Assembly (NCBI RefSeq): GCF_002163835.1
Contig: NZ_CP019331.1
Coordinates: 1,426,001-1,490,000, forward strand
Length of the DNA stretch: 64,000 nt
Source of the DNA: Polaribacter sp. SA4-10
GTDB taxonomy: Bacteria; Bacteroidota; Bacteroidia; Flavobacteriales; Flavobacteriaceae
Direction of reading: 5' to 3'
Under the pieces are notes generated by a model, which saw only the letters and a program-made list of their open reading frames with translations, ran no database searches and was not told the DNA's origin. How positions within the stretch are numbered: position 1 is the first letter of the stretch; the number at the start of each line of letters is the position of its first letter. Positions 39,555-49,476 of this stretch are shown here, one piece after another. A program made the translations under genes and the position numbers.

Positions 39555-40301
39555 CTACTTTTTGTTTAAAAATCCTATTATTTTCCAAAACCCTCTTAAT
39601 TGTACTTTTAAATAATTAAATCTTATATTATTTCTAGTTAATGCTTTTTTAATTTCTTTAGAAATTAATTGATAACTACTAATTCCAGAACTACTTAAAC
39701 CACCAATTAGCATCGAAGTTGTTGTAATATTAGAGAATTTCCATGAAATATTATGTTTCAAGAAAAAACGCGTTATTAGCTCGTAGTCTGCACCAATTGT
39801 AAAGTCTAATTGATAATCTCCAAATTTATTAAATAATTCTTTTTTGAAAAAAATTGCAGGATGCGCAGGCATAAAACCTATTTTTAATTTTTCTGGATTC
39901 CAGTTTTTTGCAGAATATTTCCTGACAGTTTTACCTTCTTCATTAAATTGTATAATGTTACCTACAGAAGCATCTATATTATTCTCTAAATGAAAATTCG
40001 CTACATTTTCTAAAACAGTATTATCTGTAAAAATATCGTCTGAATTTAAAATACCTATAAGATCTCCTGTAGCTAATTTAATTCCTTTATTCATGGCATC
40101 ATACAAACCTTTGTCAGGTTCGGAAATAAATACTGAGATAATACTTTTATACTTTTCGATTAATTCAAGAGTGCCATCAGTAGACCCCCCATCTATAACC
40201 AGATACTCAATATTGTTATGTGACTGTCTTTTTATAGATTTAAAGGTATTTTCAATAGTTTTTGAACTATTAAAGCACACAGTTATTATAGATACTTTCA
40301 T
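39555..40301 (-). CDS. Glycosyltransferase family 2
   Basis: A 248-residue GT-A fold glycosyltransferase. The N-terminal part has VSIITVCFNSSKTI, DGGSTDGTLELI and the metal-binding LNSDDIF. It is a cytosolic, peripheral enzyme probably adding one sugar to the lipid-linked unit; donor and acceptor cannot be read. Its start codon shares one base with the carbamoyltransferase stop, so the two are translationally coupled. Confidence 0.92.
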   Translation of the reverse strand: MKVSIITVCFNSSKTIENTFKSIKRQSHNNIEYLVIDGGSTDGTLELIEKYKSIISVFISEPDKGLYDAMNKGIKLATGDLIGILNSDDIFTDNTVLENVANFHLENNIDASVGNIIQFNEEGKTVRKYSAKNWNPEKLKIGFMPAHPAIFFKKELFNKFGDYQLDFTIGADYELITRFFLKHNISWKFSNITTTSMLIGGLSSSGISSYQLISKEIKKALTRNNIRFNYLKVQLRGFWKIIGFLNKK

Positions 40302-42016
40302 TATTTTTCTAAAACATAATTACCTAAAACTAACATATCCATATCAGTCCTCAAATAACAATCTATTGCTTCCTCTGGAATATTTACTACTGGTTCATTT
40401 TCATTAAAAGAAGTGTTAATTAAGATTGGTATACCTGTTATCTCATAAAATTCTTTTATCAATCTATAGTACCTTGGTCTTAACTCTTCTTTTACAGACT
40501 GAAGTCTACCGCTACCATCAACATGAGTAACCGCTGGAATAAGTTTCTGTTTTTCTTTTCTAATTGGAAGAACTCTCTCCATAAAGGGAGTAAATTGGTA
40601 ATTTTCAAAATATTCTTCTCCGAACTCTTCAAGTATACTAGGTGCAAAAGGTCTAAAAGACTCTCTTTTTTTAATTTTTTCGTTTAGAAGTTGTTGTGCT
40701 TTAGAATTCCTTGGATCTGCTAATATAGACCTACTACCCAATGCCCTTGGTCCAAATTCGGCTTTTCCATCAAAAAACCCAATTACATTATTATTAGAAA
40801 TTGATTTTGCTATGTATTTAAAAAGTGTATTGTCTTCTAAATATTTATATTTTAAATCTAACTTCTCAATTATTTCTTTAATTTCTTCATTAGAAAAAGA
40901 GATTCCAAGATTAGCATTATATAAAGGTGCTATTCTTTTACTATCCAAATTATGAAAATAATGATATTGTGAGGCACCCATTGAAATTCCCGCATCGTGT
41001 CCTGCACTAGGTATGTATATTTCTTTAATAGATGTATTATTTAGTATTTTACCGTTAGCAACGCTATTTTGCGCTACACCTCCAGCAATACATAAGTTAG
41101 AAATACTTGTTTGTTTAAAAGCTCTTTCAATAACTTCAAAAATCAACTCCTCAGTTCTCCTCTGAAGGCTTGAAGCGATGTTTTTGTGTCTTTGATTAAT
41201 TTCTTCATTTTTTGACCTTTTTTTTCCAAATAATTTTTCAAAATTAGTTTCATCAAATAACTGACTAACATTAGGATTATTATCACTGTACGATAAAGTA
41301 CCACTGTTTAAGTTGAAAAAACTTGAATTCCATTCCAAAATATTTTTATCTCCACTCCACATTACAGACCTCATTTCTTCCAGATACTCCGGGGATCCGT
41401 AAGGAGACAATCCCATAACTTTGTATTCATCACCATAATATGGAAAACCTAAAAATTGAGTAAAGGCACTATAAAACAAACCAATACTAATAGGGAAATC
41501 TTGAGATTCTATGATTTCAATTTTATTACCAATACCTTTCCCTATCATAATAGTAGAAAAGTCACCAGAACCATCAATTGATATTAAAGTAGCTTCTTCG
41601 AAAGGACTTGAAAAAAATGCTGATGCTAAGTGAGCTCTATGATGTTCAATAAACTCTATTTTAGGACAGAATCCAAAATGATTTTTTATATTTTCCTCCA
41701 AGGAATTTAAATCTGATCGATTGGCAAATCTTTGTTTTAGCATAGAAATAGATGGCTTAATGTTTTTTGCCATGTACCTCATTTTATTAAAAATCTTAGC
41801 TTTAGGATCTCTTCCAACACAAATACTTGATATGTCGCTCATTTTTAAATCTTGCGATTGCAAACAAAACTCTATCGATTTTAGTGGTAAACCAGCCCAA
41901 TGTTTTTGTCTGGTGAATCTCTCTTCTTCTGTGGCACATATAACTTCTCCGTTAATTAATAGTGCGGCTGAGCTATCAGCATGATATGCATTTATACCTA
42001 ATGTGAATTTTTTCAT
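40301..42016 (-). CDS. NodU/CmcH-type carbamoyltransferase
   Basis: A 571-residue O-carbamoyltransferase. The N-terminal ASKHA domain starts LGINAYHADSSAALLI and has EHHRAHLASAFFSSPFEEA (conserved histidines) and IAGGVAQNSVANG. The C-terminal carbamoyltransferase domain has the FGPRALGSRSILADPR signature. It uses carbamoyl phosphate and ATP to decorate a sugar hydroxyl, so the polysaccharide probably carries an O-carbamoyl group. A well-matched promoter lies just upstream although the gene is inside the long locus. Confidence 0.93.
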   Translation of the reverse strand: MKKFTLGINAYHADSSAALLINGEVICATEEERFTRQKHWAGLPLKSIEFCLQSQDLKMSDISSICVGRDPKAKIFNKMRYMAKNIKPSISMLKQRFANRSDLNSLEENIKNHFGFCPKIEFIEHHRAHLASAFFSSPFEEATLISIDGSGDFSTIMIGKGIGNKIEIIESQDFPISIGLFYSAFTQFLGFPYYGDEYKVMGLSPYGSPEYLEEMRSVMWSGDKNILEWNSSFFNLNSGTLSYSDNNPNVSQLFDETNFEKLFGKKRSKNEEINQRHKNIASSLQRRTEELIFEVIERAFKQTSISNLCIAGGVAQNSVANGKILNNTSIKEIYIPSAGHDAGISMGASQYHYFHNLDSKRIAPLYNANLGISFSNEEIKEIIEKLDLKYKYLEDNTLFKYIAKSISNNNVIGFFDGKAEFGPRALGSRSILADPRNSKAQQLLNEKIKKRESFRPFAPSILEEFGEEYFENYQFTPFMERVLPIRKEKQKLIPAVTHVDGSGRLQSVKEELRPRYYRLIKEFYEITGIPILINTSFNENEPVVNIPEEAIDCYLRTDMDMLVLGNYVLEK

Positions 42017-42046
42017 TTTTTAAATAGAATTTATTAATATGATTTG

Positions 42047-42076
42047 CAAACTTAAATAAGTTCCATAGGCTTACAA
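42047..42076 (-). promoter_or_regulatory. Internal promoter before the carbamoyltransferase gene
   Basis: On the minus strand a TTG at 42076-42074 (within TTTTG) is followed after 19 bp by TAAGTTTG at 42054-42047, a full match to TTG-N19-TAnnTTTG. The predicted leader is about 25-30 nt. Confidence 0.65.
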
Positions 42077-42106
42077 AATTATGTTTTTTTGACTTTATAG
42101 ATACTA

Positions 42107-43042
42107 CTAGATAACCTTTTTAAAATATGAAATTGTTTTAATAAGCCCCTCTTCTAGGTGAGTTTTAGGTTGCCAGCAATTCAATTCTTTAAAAGCCAGT
42201 TCTATGACCGGTTTTCTTTGGGTTGGATCGTCCTGTGGCAATGGTAAATATATTATTTTCGAAGAGGAATTAGTTAATTTAATTACTAGTTCAGCCAATT
42301 CTAACATCGTAAATTCTACTGGATTACCAATATTGACAGGGCCCAAAAATTCATCTCTACTGTTCATCATACGGACCATTCCTTCTACCAAATCATCAAC
42401 ATATTGAAAACTTCTTGTTTGACTCCCATCTCCAAAAATAGTAATATCTTCTCCTTTTAAAGCTTGCACAATAAAATTAGATACTACACGACCATCTTCT
42501 GGGTTCATATTGGGGCCATAGGTATTAAAAATTCGTATAATTTTAATTTTTACTCCATTTTGATTGTGATAATCCATAAACAAAGTTTCTGCACAACGTT
42601 TTCCTTCATCATAACAAGACCTAATCCCTATCGGGTTTACGTGACCCCAATAACTTTCTGGTTGCGGATGTACCAATGGATCTCCATAGACTTCACTTGT
42701 GGATGCTTGTAATATTTTCGCATTGACTCTTTTAGCCAAACCAAGCATATTAATAGCCCCCATTACACTGGTTTTAATAGTTTTTATAGGGTTGTGTTGA
42801 TAATGCACCGGAGATGCAGGACACGCTAAATTATAAATCTCATCAACCTCACCCATATAAGGCTCAGTTACATCATGACGAACCAATTCAAAATAAGGAT
42901 TGTCTAATAAGTGTACAATATTTTCTTTACTTCCTGTAAAATAATTATCCAAGCAAATTACTTCATTTCCTTCTTTTAACAAACGTTCACATAAATGAGA
43001 ACCCACAAAACCTGCTCCACCGGTTACTAATATTTTTTTCAT
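42107..43042 (-). CDS. uxs: UDP-glucuronate decarboxylase (UDP-xylose synthase)
   Basis: A 311-residue extended SDR. It starts [14 protein letters not shown], and has the UXS-type words [22 protein letters not shown], the catalytic [11 protein letters not shown] (YxxxK) and [10 protein letters not shown]. It oxidises and decarboxylates UDP-GlcA to UDP-xylose. The UDP-GlcA would come from the ugd gene at 60010-61410 in the same locus. About 90 bp separate it from the genes on either side. Confidence 0.93.
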   Translation of the reverse strand: MKKILVTGGAGFVGSHLCERLLKEGNEVICLDNYFTGSKENIVHLLDNPYFELVRHDVTEPYMGEVDEIYNLACPASPVHYQHNPIKTIKTSVMGAINMLGLAKRVNAKILQASTSEVYGDPLVHPQPESYWGHVNPIGIRSCYDEGKRCAETLFMDYHNQNGVKIKIIRIFNTYGPNMNPEDGRVVSNFIVQALKGEDITIFGDGSQTRSFQYVDDLVEGMVRMMNSRDEFLGPVNIGNPVEFTMLELAELVIKLTNSSSKIIYLPLPQDDPTQRKPVIELAFKELNCWQPKTHLEEGLIKTISYFKKVI

Positions 43043-43134
43043 ATTTTATTTATTAATTTATACCGACTAAAGGAATAATCTTTATCTGATTTGAAACTGA
43101 TAGTATACATTTAATAGCTTATTATTATTTATGA

Positions 43135-44283
43135 TTAATTAAACAGATTCCTATTTGCATCAATAACCTCTTTATTATTACAGAATTCCTTTGCAAAATT
43201 AAATGCATTCCATGAACATTGTTCGTAGTCTTCTTCATTCATTTTAGCAAAAGATTCAATGGCAAAGATAAAATCTTCTGGCTTATCCAAAGGAATGTCA
43301 TACCCTATTTTCTTATTATGTAAATCAAGCCATGGGGTTTGATTGGATAAAATCACCGGGCATCCTGCTTGAAAGGCTTCCAATATAACATGTCCAAAAT
43401 TTTCATGAAACGTAGGCAACAACATTACATGTTGATGTTTTAATATTGCAGGCAATTTTAAATTAGGAATGGCGCCTAAATAATTTACAGTAATATGTTT
43501 GGGTAATTTTTTAATTAACAATTCACATTCTTCCCAATACCCCGGTGCACCAATAGGGCCAATAATAGAAAAATTAACTTGATAACACTCCTTAACTTCG
43601 TTCAAATAACGCAATGCTCCAATTAAATTTTTCTTTTCGGAAATTCTTGATAAAAAAAATAAATTTAAGGTAGCTGTCTCTTTTTGCTTGGTAACTAAAG
43701 ATTCAGACATTTTAGCTGAAAGGTTTGCTGCCAATTTCACCTGCATTTTCTCTCCAAAGCACTTTTTAATTTCTAGTATTTCAGTACTTGCTGTTCCCTG
43801 CCAAATAATTTTATTCGGAATCCCTGACATTTTTAAAAACAAAAGTACCAACTGTTTTTTTCTTTTACTCAACTTTAAGGCTCCTGCTCCTAACATTCCT
43901 CTGGGTGCTAATACCACGCGCATTTTATAACGCACGGCAAACCATAAAGGAAGTAAGGCAAAATAAACGGAAAATAATGAATTAAAATATACCGTATTAT
44001 AGGACTCTTCTTTCAACAAGAAACGATAGTTCGAAATATTCAAATGCTGTTTGTCAACATATTTAATTCTATAATTATCTCGTATTATCCAAACATTCGA
44101 ATCAATAGCATCATAGGGTTCAGTAGCACCTAAATCTTTATTGGACGTCACAATAGAAATATCAAATATAGCTCCAAAATGATTTACAAAATTGGAGATG
44201 GACTGTATAGGACCTCCTGCTTTATAACCTGGTAGAAACCAATCGATAAAAATCAATAATTTAGCTTTTTTCATTACTTTCAT
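43135..44283 (-). CDS. Glycosyltransferase family 4
   Basis: A 382-residue GT-B fold enzyme. The N-terminal domain holds GYKAGGPIQSISNFV, and the C-terminal domain has LSRISEKKNLIGAL and the donor-binding HENFGHVILEAFQAGCPV (E-x7-E). Sugar specificity is unknown. The start overlaps the Wzy-like gene by 23 bp, or 14 bp if the ATG at 44274 is used, so it is translationally coupled to it. Confidence 0.9.
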   Translation of the reverse strand: MKVMKKAKLLIFIDWFLPGYKAGGPIQSISNFVNHFGAIFDISIVTSNKDLGATEPYDAIDSNVWIIRDNYRIKYVDKQHLNISNYRFLLKEESYNTVYFNSLFSVYFALLPLWFAVRYKMRVVLAPRGMLGAGALKLSKRKKQLVLLFLKMSGIPNKIIWQGTASTEILEIKKCFGEKMQVKLAANLSAKMSESLVTKQKETATLNLFFLSRISEKKNLIGALRYLNEVKECYQVNFSIIGPIGAPGYWEECELLIKKLPKHITVNYLGAIPNLKLPAILKHQHVMLLPTFHENFGHVILEAFQAGCPVILSNQTPWLDLHNKKIGYDIPLDKPEDFIFAIESFAKMNEEDYEQCSWNAFNFAKEFCNNKEVIDANRNLFN

Positions 44284-45553
44284 AAGGTGTTTTTTGTATT
44301 AAATAAGCTAAATAAAATTTATTTATAATATAAAAAAGTATGTATGCTTTAATCAAATGATTTAAAACCATATAAAACTCATTTCCTGGCCTTATTAAAT
44401 AAGAAAAAAAATATGGTAACCAAATTAAATTAAGATGGTTTTTAAAAACATAGTGTTTATAAAAAAGTAATAAAAGCCTTGATATAATATGACCAAAAAT
44501 AAAAAGTGCTATAAAGGAACCTAAAAAACCAAAATTTAGATAAAAATCTCCTAAAATCCCAAAAGTCATAGCTGTCCCCTCTCTTAGACTATAACCTGTG
44601 AAATGATTGAATCTTTTATAGTCATTAACAATTCTTTTATCCGGCCACACAAATCGAGGTAATATTGCAGATATAATATCATTTAAAAAATCCGATCCAT
44701 ATTGATAGTCCACAACAGTGGGAACATGGTTTAAGACCATAGAAGTGTGCCATCCCTGGTTTAATCTACTCATTGTAACATGTACAGATTCATTTTTAAA
44801 AAAATCCGTACTAAATATTGAGTTAAAAGAATCTTTATCAAGAAGATTTGATAGTAAATTTAACTTAGAGTTAAATCCTTGATTAGTGTTGCTTTCCCAA
44901 GTATTCCTTCTGTATTCGTGTTTCACACTTTGATATACCAGTAAAAAGATAAAATTAGAGAAAATAATAAAATATTTAACCTTATTGGTTATTTTATAAC
45001 GTAGAGCGAAAAATATTGAGAAAAATATTGAAAAAATAATAAACTCTATTAAGAGTGCATTTAGAATTGAACTCAAAGCTATTTCTAAAAAAAATATGAT
45101 TACAATAATTTTATCACTTTTCCTTTTTGAAAAAATTAAACTGTATATTCCAATTGTCTTGAATAGAATGAAAAAATTAGCAATAGAGCCCAGAGAACCT
45201 GGTAAGAAAAGCATTAAAACACCTGCTAAAACACCTATAAATAAAAGAGCCCTACCTAATTTTGAAGCAATCCTACTTGAAATAGTAACTTTAGTTAATT
45301 TAAATTGATTTTTTACCGAAAATAAACCAATAATAAAACAAGCACAAGAAATAATAGCATAGTTTAAATATTCGTCTTTGTTCATTGGCATTGAATTTTC
45401 ATTACTATAATTATAAACATACATCGGAGCAATACAATATTGCAAAAGATATAAAACTGTAATTAACTCAAACAATGGAAACGATTTCCCTATATTTTTA
45501 ACCAAACGATAACTAGAAAAAACAAATAATAAAATTATTAAATTATCAATCAT
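44261..45553 (-). CDS. Wzy-like repeat-unit polymerase (candidate)
   Basis: A 430-residue membrane protein with about eleven or twelve hydrophobic segments and a larger loop at about residues 220-300 (with NESVHVTMSRLNQGW and PTVVDYQYGSDFL). Such size and topology, with position between glycosyltransferases in a locus that has Wzx and Wzc, fit the polymerase that joins repeat units in the periplasm. Wzy proteins share little sequence, so the call rests on topology and context. It is the only such protein in the window. It overlaps both neighbouring glycosyltransferase genes. Confidence 0.75.
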   Translation of the reverse strand: MIDNLIILLFVFSSYRLVKNIGKSFPLFELITVLYLLQYCIAPMYVYNYSNENSMPMNKDEYLNYAIISCACFIIGLFSVKNQFKLTKVTISSRIASKLGRALLFIGVLAGVLMLFLPGSLGSIANFFILFKTIGIYSLIFSKRKSDKIIVIIFFLEIALSSILNALLIEFIIFSIFFSIFFALRYKITNKVKYFIIFSNFIFLLVYQSVKHEYRRNTWESNTNQGFNSKLNLLSNLLDKDSFNSIFSTDFFKNESVHVTMSRLNQGWHTSMVLNHVPTVVDYQYGSDFLNDIISAILPRFVWPDKRIVNDYKRFNHFTGYSLREGTAMTFGILGDFYLNFGFLGSFIALFIFGHIISRLLLLFYKHYVFKNHLNLIWLPYFFSYLIRPGNEFYMVLNHLIKAYILFYIINKFYLAYLIQKTPYESNEKS

Positions 45554-46691
45554 TCTTTATTTTTTTTAAAAAAATTTCATGCTTTAATTTAAAAGTATCA
45601 TATGAAAAATATTTATGTGCAATTCTCACTGCGGCTTTAGATTTTTTTTTGAATTGAACATCATTCTTTATTACTGATAGTAACGCGTTTTCATGGTTAT
45701 CGTAATCAAAGGGTGAAATACAAAAACCATTTTCATTATTAAATATTGCTTCTTGTGAACCATCTTGATTGCCCACAATAATAGGTGATCCACAAGCCAT
45801 TGCTTCTAGAGGAGTCAATGGGATACCTTCTCCTCTGCCAACTCCCCTGTCAGATACTAAAGAAAAAATTCTTGAAGCTCTATAAAACTTTGCTAAATCA
45901 TCTTCATGAACCATTCCTGAAAAAAAGACACGATCTGATATATTTAAATTACTCGCTAATTCTTTCAAAAATTCAATCATATCTCCTTTACCTGCAAAAA
46001 CCAACACAGCATTTTCATCTTTCAATGCCACTTTTGAGAACACTTCTAACAATCTCTCATATCCTTTATGCGAAGCAGCATAAGACAATCTACCCAATGT
46101 TAAAATCCAAGGATAAATGCTTGGGTCTGGCAAATTATACTTTTTATAAAAATCGTCTTCATCATCTGCAATAACTTCATTAAACTTATCAAAATCAACA
46201 CAATCCCAAATAACATCAATAGAATCGGAGCTCCTAAATCCCTCATTTATAGCGTAATTAGATGTAAAATGACAATCTGAAATTACGTGTGTAACCCTTT
46301 TAAATCCCTTTTCCACATCAGGTCTTAAACCACTCCAAATTTCAAGGCCATAAATATTTAAAACACTTTTAACTTTATTGATTAGTTTAAACTTTATTAA
46401 AATTTCAGTAAGGTTAATATGCCCTAGCCAAACAATATCTGGCTTCCAAAAAAAGATATTAAATAAAACCTTAAAAGTAAAAACTAATTTACTTGATAAT
46501 GAAGCGCCCCACCCATTCCAAGACACTTTAAACTCCTCCTCAAAATCACCTAATTGAGGTCCTAATAATGAAAAAACTTTTACGTTTTGCTCCCCCACTA
46601 ATTCTCTTAAACAACGTATTTGATAGCGGTTATATCTACTAATTCCACCTTTATCAAAACACCCAGTTGTTAAATATAAAATTTTTTTCAT
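45546..46691 (-). CDS. Glycosyltransferase family 4
   Basis: A 381-residue GT-B fold enzyme starting ILYLTTGCFDKGGISRY. The C-terminal donor site reads LGRLSYAASHKGYERLLE and GEGIPLTPLEAMACGSP (E-x7-E type). It probably adds one sugar to the repeat unit; specificity cannot be read. Its stop overlaps the Wzy-like start by 8 bp. Confidence 0.92.
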   Translation of the reverse strand: MKKILYLTTGCFDKGGISRYNRYQIRCLRELVGEQNVKVFSLLGPQLGDFEEEFKVSWNGWGASLSSKLVFTFKVLFNIFFWKPDIVWLGHINLTEILIKFKLINKVKSVLNIYGLEIWSGLRPDVEKGFKRVTHVISDCHFTSNYAINEGFRSSDSIDVIWDCVDFDKFNEVIADDEDDFYKKYNLPDPSIYPWILTLGRLSYAASHKGYERLLEVFSKVALKDENAVLVFAGKGDMIEFLKELASNLNISDRVFFSGMVHEDDLAKFYRASRIFSLVSDRGVGRGEGIPLTPLEAMACGSPIIVGNQDGSQEAIFNNENGFCISPFDYDNHENALLSVIKNDVQFKKKSKAAVRIAHKYFSYDTFKLKHEIFLKKIKND

Positions 46692-46697
46692 TTAAAA

Positions 46698-47333
46698 TTA
46701 TTTTATTGATGATAAGATTGTATTTGGTTTTACTTTTTCACCACTTATTAAACTCAATACCCCTAACCAAGTTCCGTTTGGTATCTCAGTTCCAGGCAAT
46801 ACAACAGAATTTAACCCTATAGCTGCATTCTTTCCTATAATAACATTGCCTACAATAAGAAATTGATCTTCACTTTTAGCCATTGAAGAAAAAGAATATC
46901 GTTTTTCATCCTCTGGTGTATTTAAATTTCTATAATGATGAGATAAACTATAAATTTTAGCTCCTGATGCCACCGTAACATTTTCTCCAATTCTCACACC
47001 TCCATGAGCTTGTATTAATGAAAATGGGGCTATATGCACTCCATCAGAAATAAGTAATTCACCCCAAGGTATTTTCTTTTCCCCTTTTACATGGTAATTT
47101 CTATTTTTTGAGTTAAAAGCTCCCCCTATTAAAATCGTGTTTTTATCAAACCAAATATTACTCCCTAACGAAATGTTTTTTAAATTTTCAAAAAAGACAC
47201 CTTCATCAATTACTATATTTTTACCGCAAGTTTTAAATTGTCTATTGTAATAGAAAAACCTTATTCTACGTCCAATAGAACCGCTAATATTTCTAATTAA
47301 GGACTCTACTATTTTTTTTAAATGATTAATCAT
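46698..47333 (-). CDS. Hexapeptide-repeat acyltransferase
   Basis: A 211-residue left-handed beta-helix protein with hexapeptide repeats from about residue 35 to 190 (IVIDEGVFF, ISLGSNIWF, VRIGENVTVASGAKI, VIIGKNAAIGLNSVVLPG). The probable catalytic histidine is in YSLSHHYRN, as in O-acetyltransferases of the WbbJ/LacA kind. It overlaps the aminotransferase gene by 8 bp, so N-acetylation of an amino sugar made by that enzyme is possible; O-acetylation of the polysaccharide is the alternative. Confidence 0.88.
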   Translation of the reverse strand: MINHLKKIVESLIRNISGSIGRRIRFFYYNRQFKTCGKNIVIDEGVFFENLKNISLGSNIWFDKNTILIGGAFNSKNRNYHVKGEKKIPWGELLISDGVHIAPFSLIQAHGGVRIGENVTVASGAKIYSLSHHYRNLNTPEDEKRYSFSSMAKSEDQFLIVGNVIIGKNAAIGLNSVVLPGTEIPNGTWLGVLSLISGEKVKPNTILSSIK

Positions 47334-48423
47334 TCAACAATTGTGTTATTACTTTACAAATAAATTTTACTTGTTCCTCTTTTAAATCAAAATAAGTAGG
47401 TAAATTAATTCCTTGTTGATATACAATATCTGTAACAGGTGTATGAACAGATTCATTTATATATGGCATTTGTGACATTGGATAAAAAAACGGTCTAGAA
47501 TCAACTCCTCTTTTCTTTAACTCTGTCATAAACTCATCTCTACTTTCCAGATTCCATTCAATATTGTTAAGACAAATTAACCAATAAGCATTGGTTGCCC
47601 AAGTATCTGTCTTATTTAAACTTACACCTTCTTTTTTAACAAGGTATTTTTTGTACCAAGCAAATATAGTTTGGCGTTTATCCATAAAATCTTGAACTCT
47701 CTCTAACTGAGCACATCCCAGGGCGGCTTGAATATTTGTCATTCGATAATTAAAACCCGGAGCGGTATGCCAATAACGTTTCTCCTTACTCATTGCATGA
47801 TCTCTCAAATGTTTACATCGATTGTAAAAATCTTCATCATCAGTGGTTATCATCCCACCTTCGCCTGTTGTTAAATTCTTATTTCCATAAAAACTAAAAG
47901 TACCACAATGCCCCCATGAGCCTACTCTTTTCCCTTTTACTGTTGCACCATGTGCTTCAGCGGCATCTTCTATAACCCAAAGACCATGTTTATTTGCTAT
48001 TTCGAGTATTTTGTCCATTTGTGCAGGATGACCATATAGATGCACTGGCATTATTGCTTTCGTTTTAGGCGTGATTAAACTCTCTATTACATTTGGATCT
48101 ATACATAGATTATTAGCATCAACATCTGCAAAAACAGGTGTTGCACCACAATGTAATGTAGCATTTGCGGTAGCAATAAAAGACAAATTAGGCATGATTA
48201 CCTCATCACCTTTGCCAATGCCATTCGCTGTTAATGCCAATTGAATTGCAACTGTACCGTTACTAACACATATAGCGTAGCGTGTTCCACAGAAATCTGC
48301 AAACTCTGCTTCAAATCTATCAATATATTTTCCTAAACTTGAAATCCAAGTAGAACGGACTGCATCTGTAACATAATCTATTTCTTTTTGAGTGATAGAT
48401 GGTTGTGAAATGGGTATAAACAT
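47326..48423 (-). CDS. Perosamine synthetase-like aminotransferase (DegT/DnrJ/EryC1/StrS)
   Basis: A 365-residue PLP-dependent sugar aminotransferase. It starts IPISQPSITQKEIDYV, and has VSNGTVAIQLAL, PNLSFIATANA, IEDAAEAHGA and the Schiff-base lysine in FSFYGNKNLTTGEGG. The pattern is close to GDP-perosamine synthetase (Per/RfbE), which aminates GDP-4-keto-6-deoxymannose, the product of gmd in this locus. Substrate is inferred; related enzymes act on other 4-keto sugars. Confidence 0.9.
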   Translation of the reverse strand: MFIPISQPSITQKEIDYVTDAVRSTWISSLGKYIDRFEAEFADFCGTRYAICVSNGTVAIQLALTANGIGKGDEVIMPNLSFIATANATLHCGATPVFADVDANNLCIDPNVIESLITPKTKAIMPVHLYGHPAQMDKILEIANKHGLWVIEDAAEAHGATVKGKRVGSWGHCGTFSFYGNKNLTTGEGGMITTDDEDFYNRCKHLRDHAMSKEKRYWHTAPGFNYRMTNIQAALGCAQLERVQDFMDKRQTIFAWYKKYLVKKEGVSLNKTDTWATNAYWLICLNNIEWNLESRDEFMTELKKRGVDSRPFFYPMSQMPYINESVHTPVTDIVYQQGINLPTYFDLKEEQVKFICKVITQLLND

Positions 48424-49476
48424 TTATGTGTTTTTTAAATACGTTAATAATTCTTGTGTTCTTGCGGCATAACTATATCCTTGAGAAACACTCTTTTTCC
48501 TTGCATTTTTTCTAATAATAGATGCTTCTTCAAAACTTAAATTCAAAACATAAGTCACTTTGGAAACCAAATCATTAAAATTACTATATATAAAACAATC
48601 CTCGTTATTCTTAAAGAAGATTTCGTGTTCAAGACTTTTCGGAGCAAGCATTATTCCTCCAATGGCAGGAACTTCAAAAGTTCGCATATTATGTGAATTA
48701 ATATTATGAGGCCTAAAAATATTTATCTGAACTCTATATTTCCCAAGAGTCTCCCAATAAGCATCACCATTAACTTGAGGATATACTTCTATATAAGAGC
48801 TTGTTTTTAAAAATTTATTCCAATTTTCACCAAAAACTACAATTTGAATCTCTTTGTCCGCTAAGCCATTAATAATCTCTGCTCTATTAGAATCTGGATT
48901 TCCAACAAAACATGCCTTTACCACCTCATTATTTTTATCCTTTAATTTTAATTCTTCAAATTTAGACTCCTCTAATTCATATCCAAATGGTAAATAGAGA
49001 GCTTTTATTTTATAGGTTTCCAACAATTGCTTTTGAATTTCTTTACTATATGTAATATGCTTGTCATAAAATGGGATTGCATTTCTAACAAATTTGTTTC
49101 CACTTCCTTTACTAAAATATTCAAACGGATGATCCAAGTTATAATTCAATAACTTAATTCCTTTATCTTTTATAATTTTTAAAGAGTCCAAAGATATTTC
49201 TGAACCTTTAAAAACAACAATATAATTTGGAGAAAATTCAGCTACCTGCCTTACAAAATTTTTATTGTTTCTTTTTATCAAAAAACGCGGAAAAAAATGA
49301 AATAATAATCTGTAAATAAAGCTTTTTCTAAGTTTATTATTGTGAATATCATGAAACTTCAATTTTTCAACAATAACATTTTCACTATTGCATAAATGAT
49401 TGTAGTAATAATTACCCAATACATTAGAGTTGAGTTTAGAACCAGAAATTAATATCCTAGTAGGATTATTTTTCAT
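48424..49476 (-). CDS. CgeB-like glycosyltransferase
   Basis: A 350-residue protein of the CgeB/Glyco_trans_1_2 kind. The C-terminal part has the group's NMRTFEVPAIGGIMLA word and a preceding CFVGNPDSNRAEII region. The N-terminal half is divergent. It probably adds a sugar to the repeat unit. It stops exactly at the aminotransferase start and overlaps the upstream GT4 gene by 11 bp. Confidence 0.82.
   Translation of the reverse strand: MKNNPTRILISGSKLNSNVLGNYYYNHLCNSENVIVEKLKFHDIHNNKLRKSFIYRLLFHFFPRFLIKRNNKNFVRQVAEFSPNYIVVFKGSEISLDSLKIIKDKGIKLLNYNLDHPFEYFSKGSGNKFVRNAIPFYDKHITYSKEIQKQLLETYKIKALYLPFGYELEESKFEELKLKDKNNEVVKACFVGNPDSNRAEIINGLADKEIQIVVFGENWNKFLKTSSYIEVYPQVNGDAYWETLGKYRVQINIFRPHNINSHNMRTFEVPAIGGIMLAPKSLEHEIFFKNNEDCFIYSNFNDLVSKVTYVLNLSFEEASIIRKNARKKSVSQGYSYAARTQELLTYLKNT

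Noticed and set aside
40301..42016. Second TsaD gene
   Set aside because: The ASKHA domain resembles TsaD, but the C-terminal FGPRALGSRSIL block identifies a NodU-type carbamoyltransferase.
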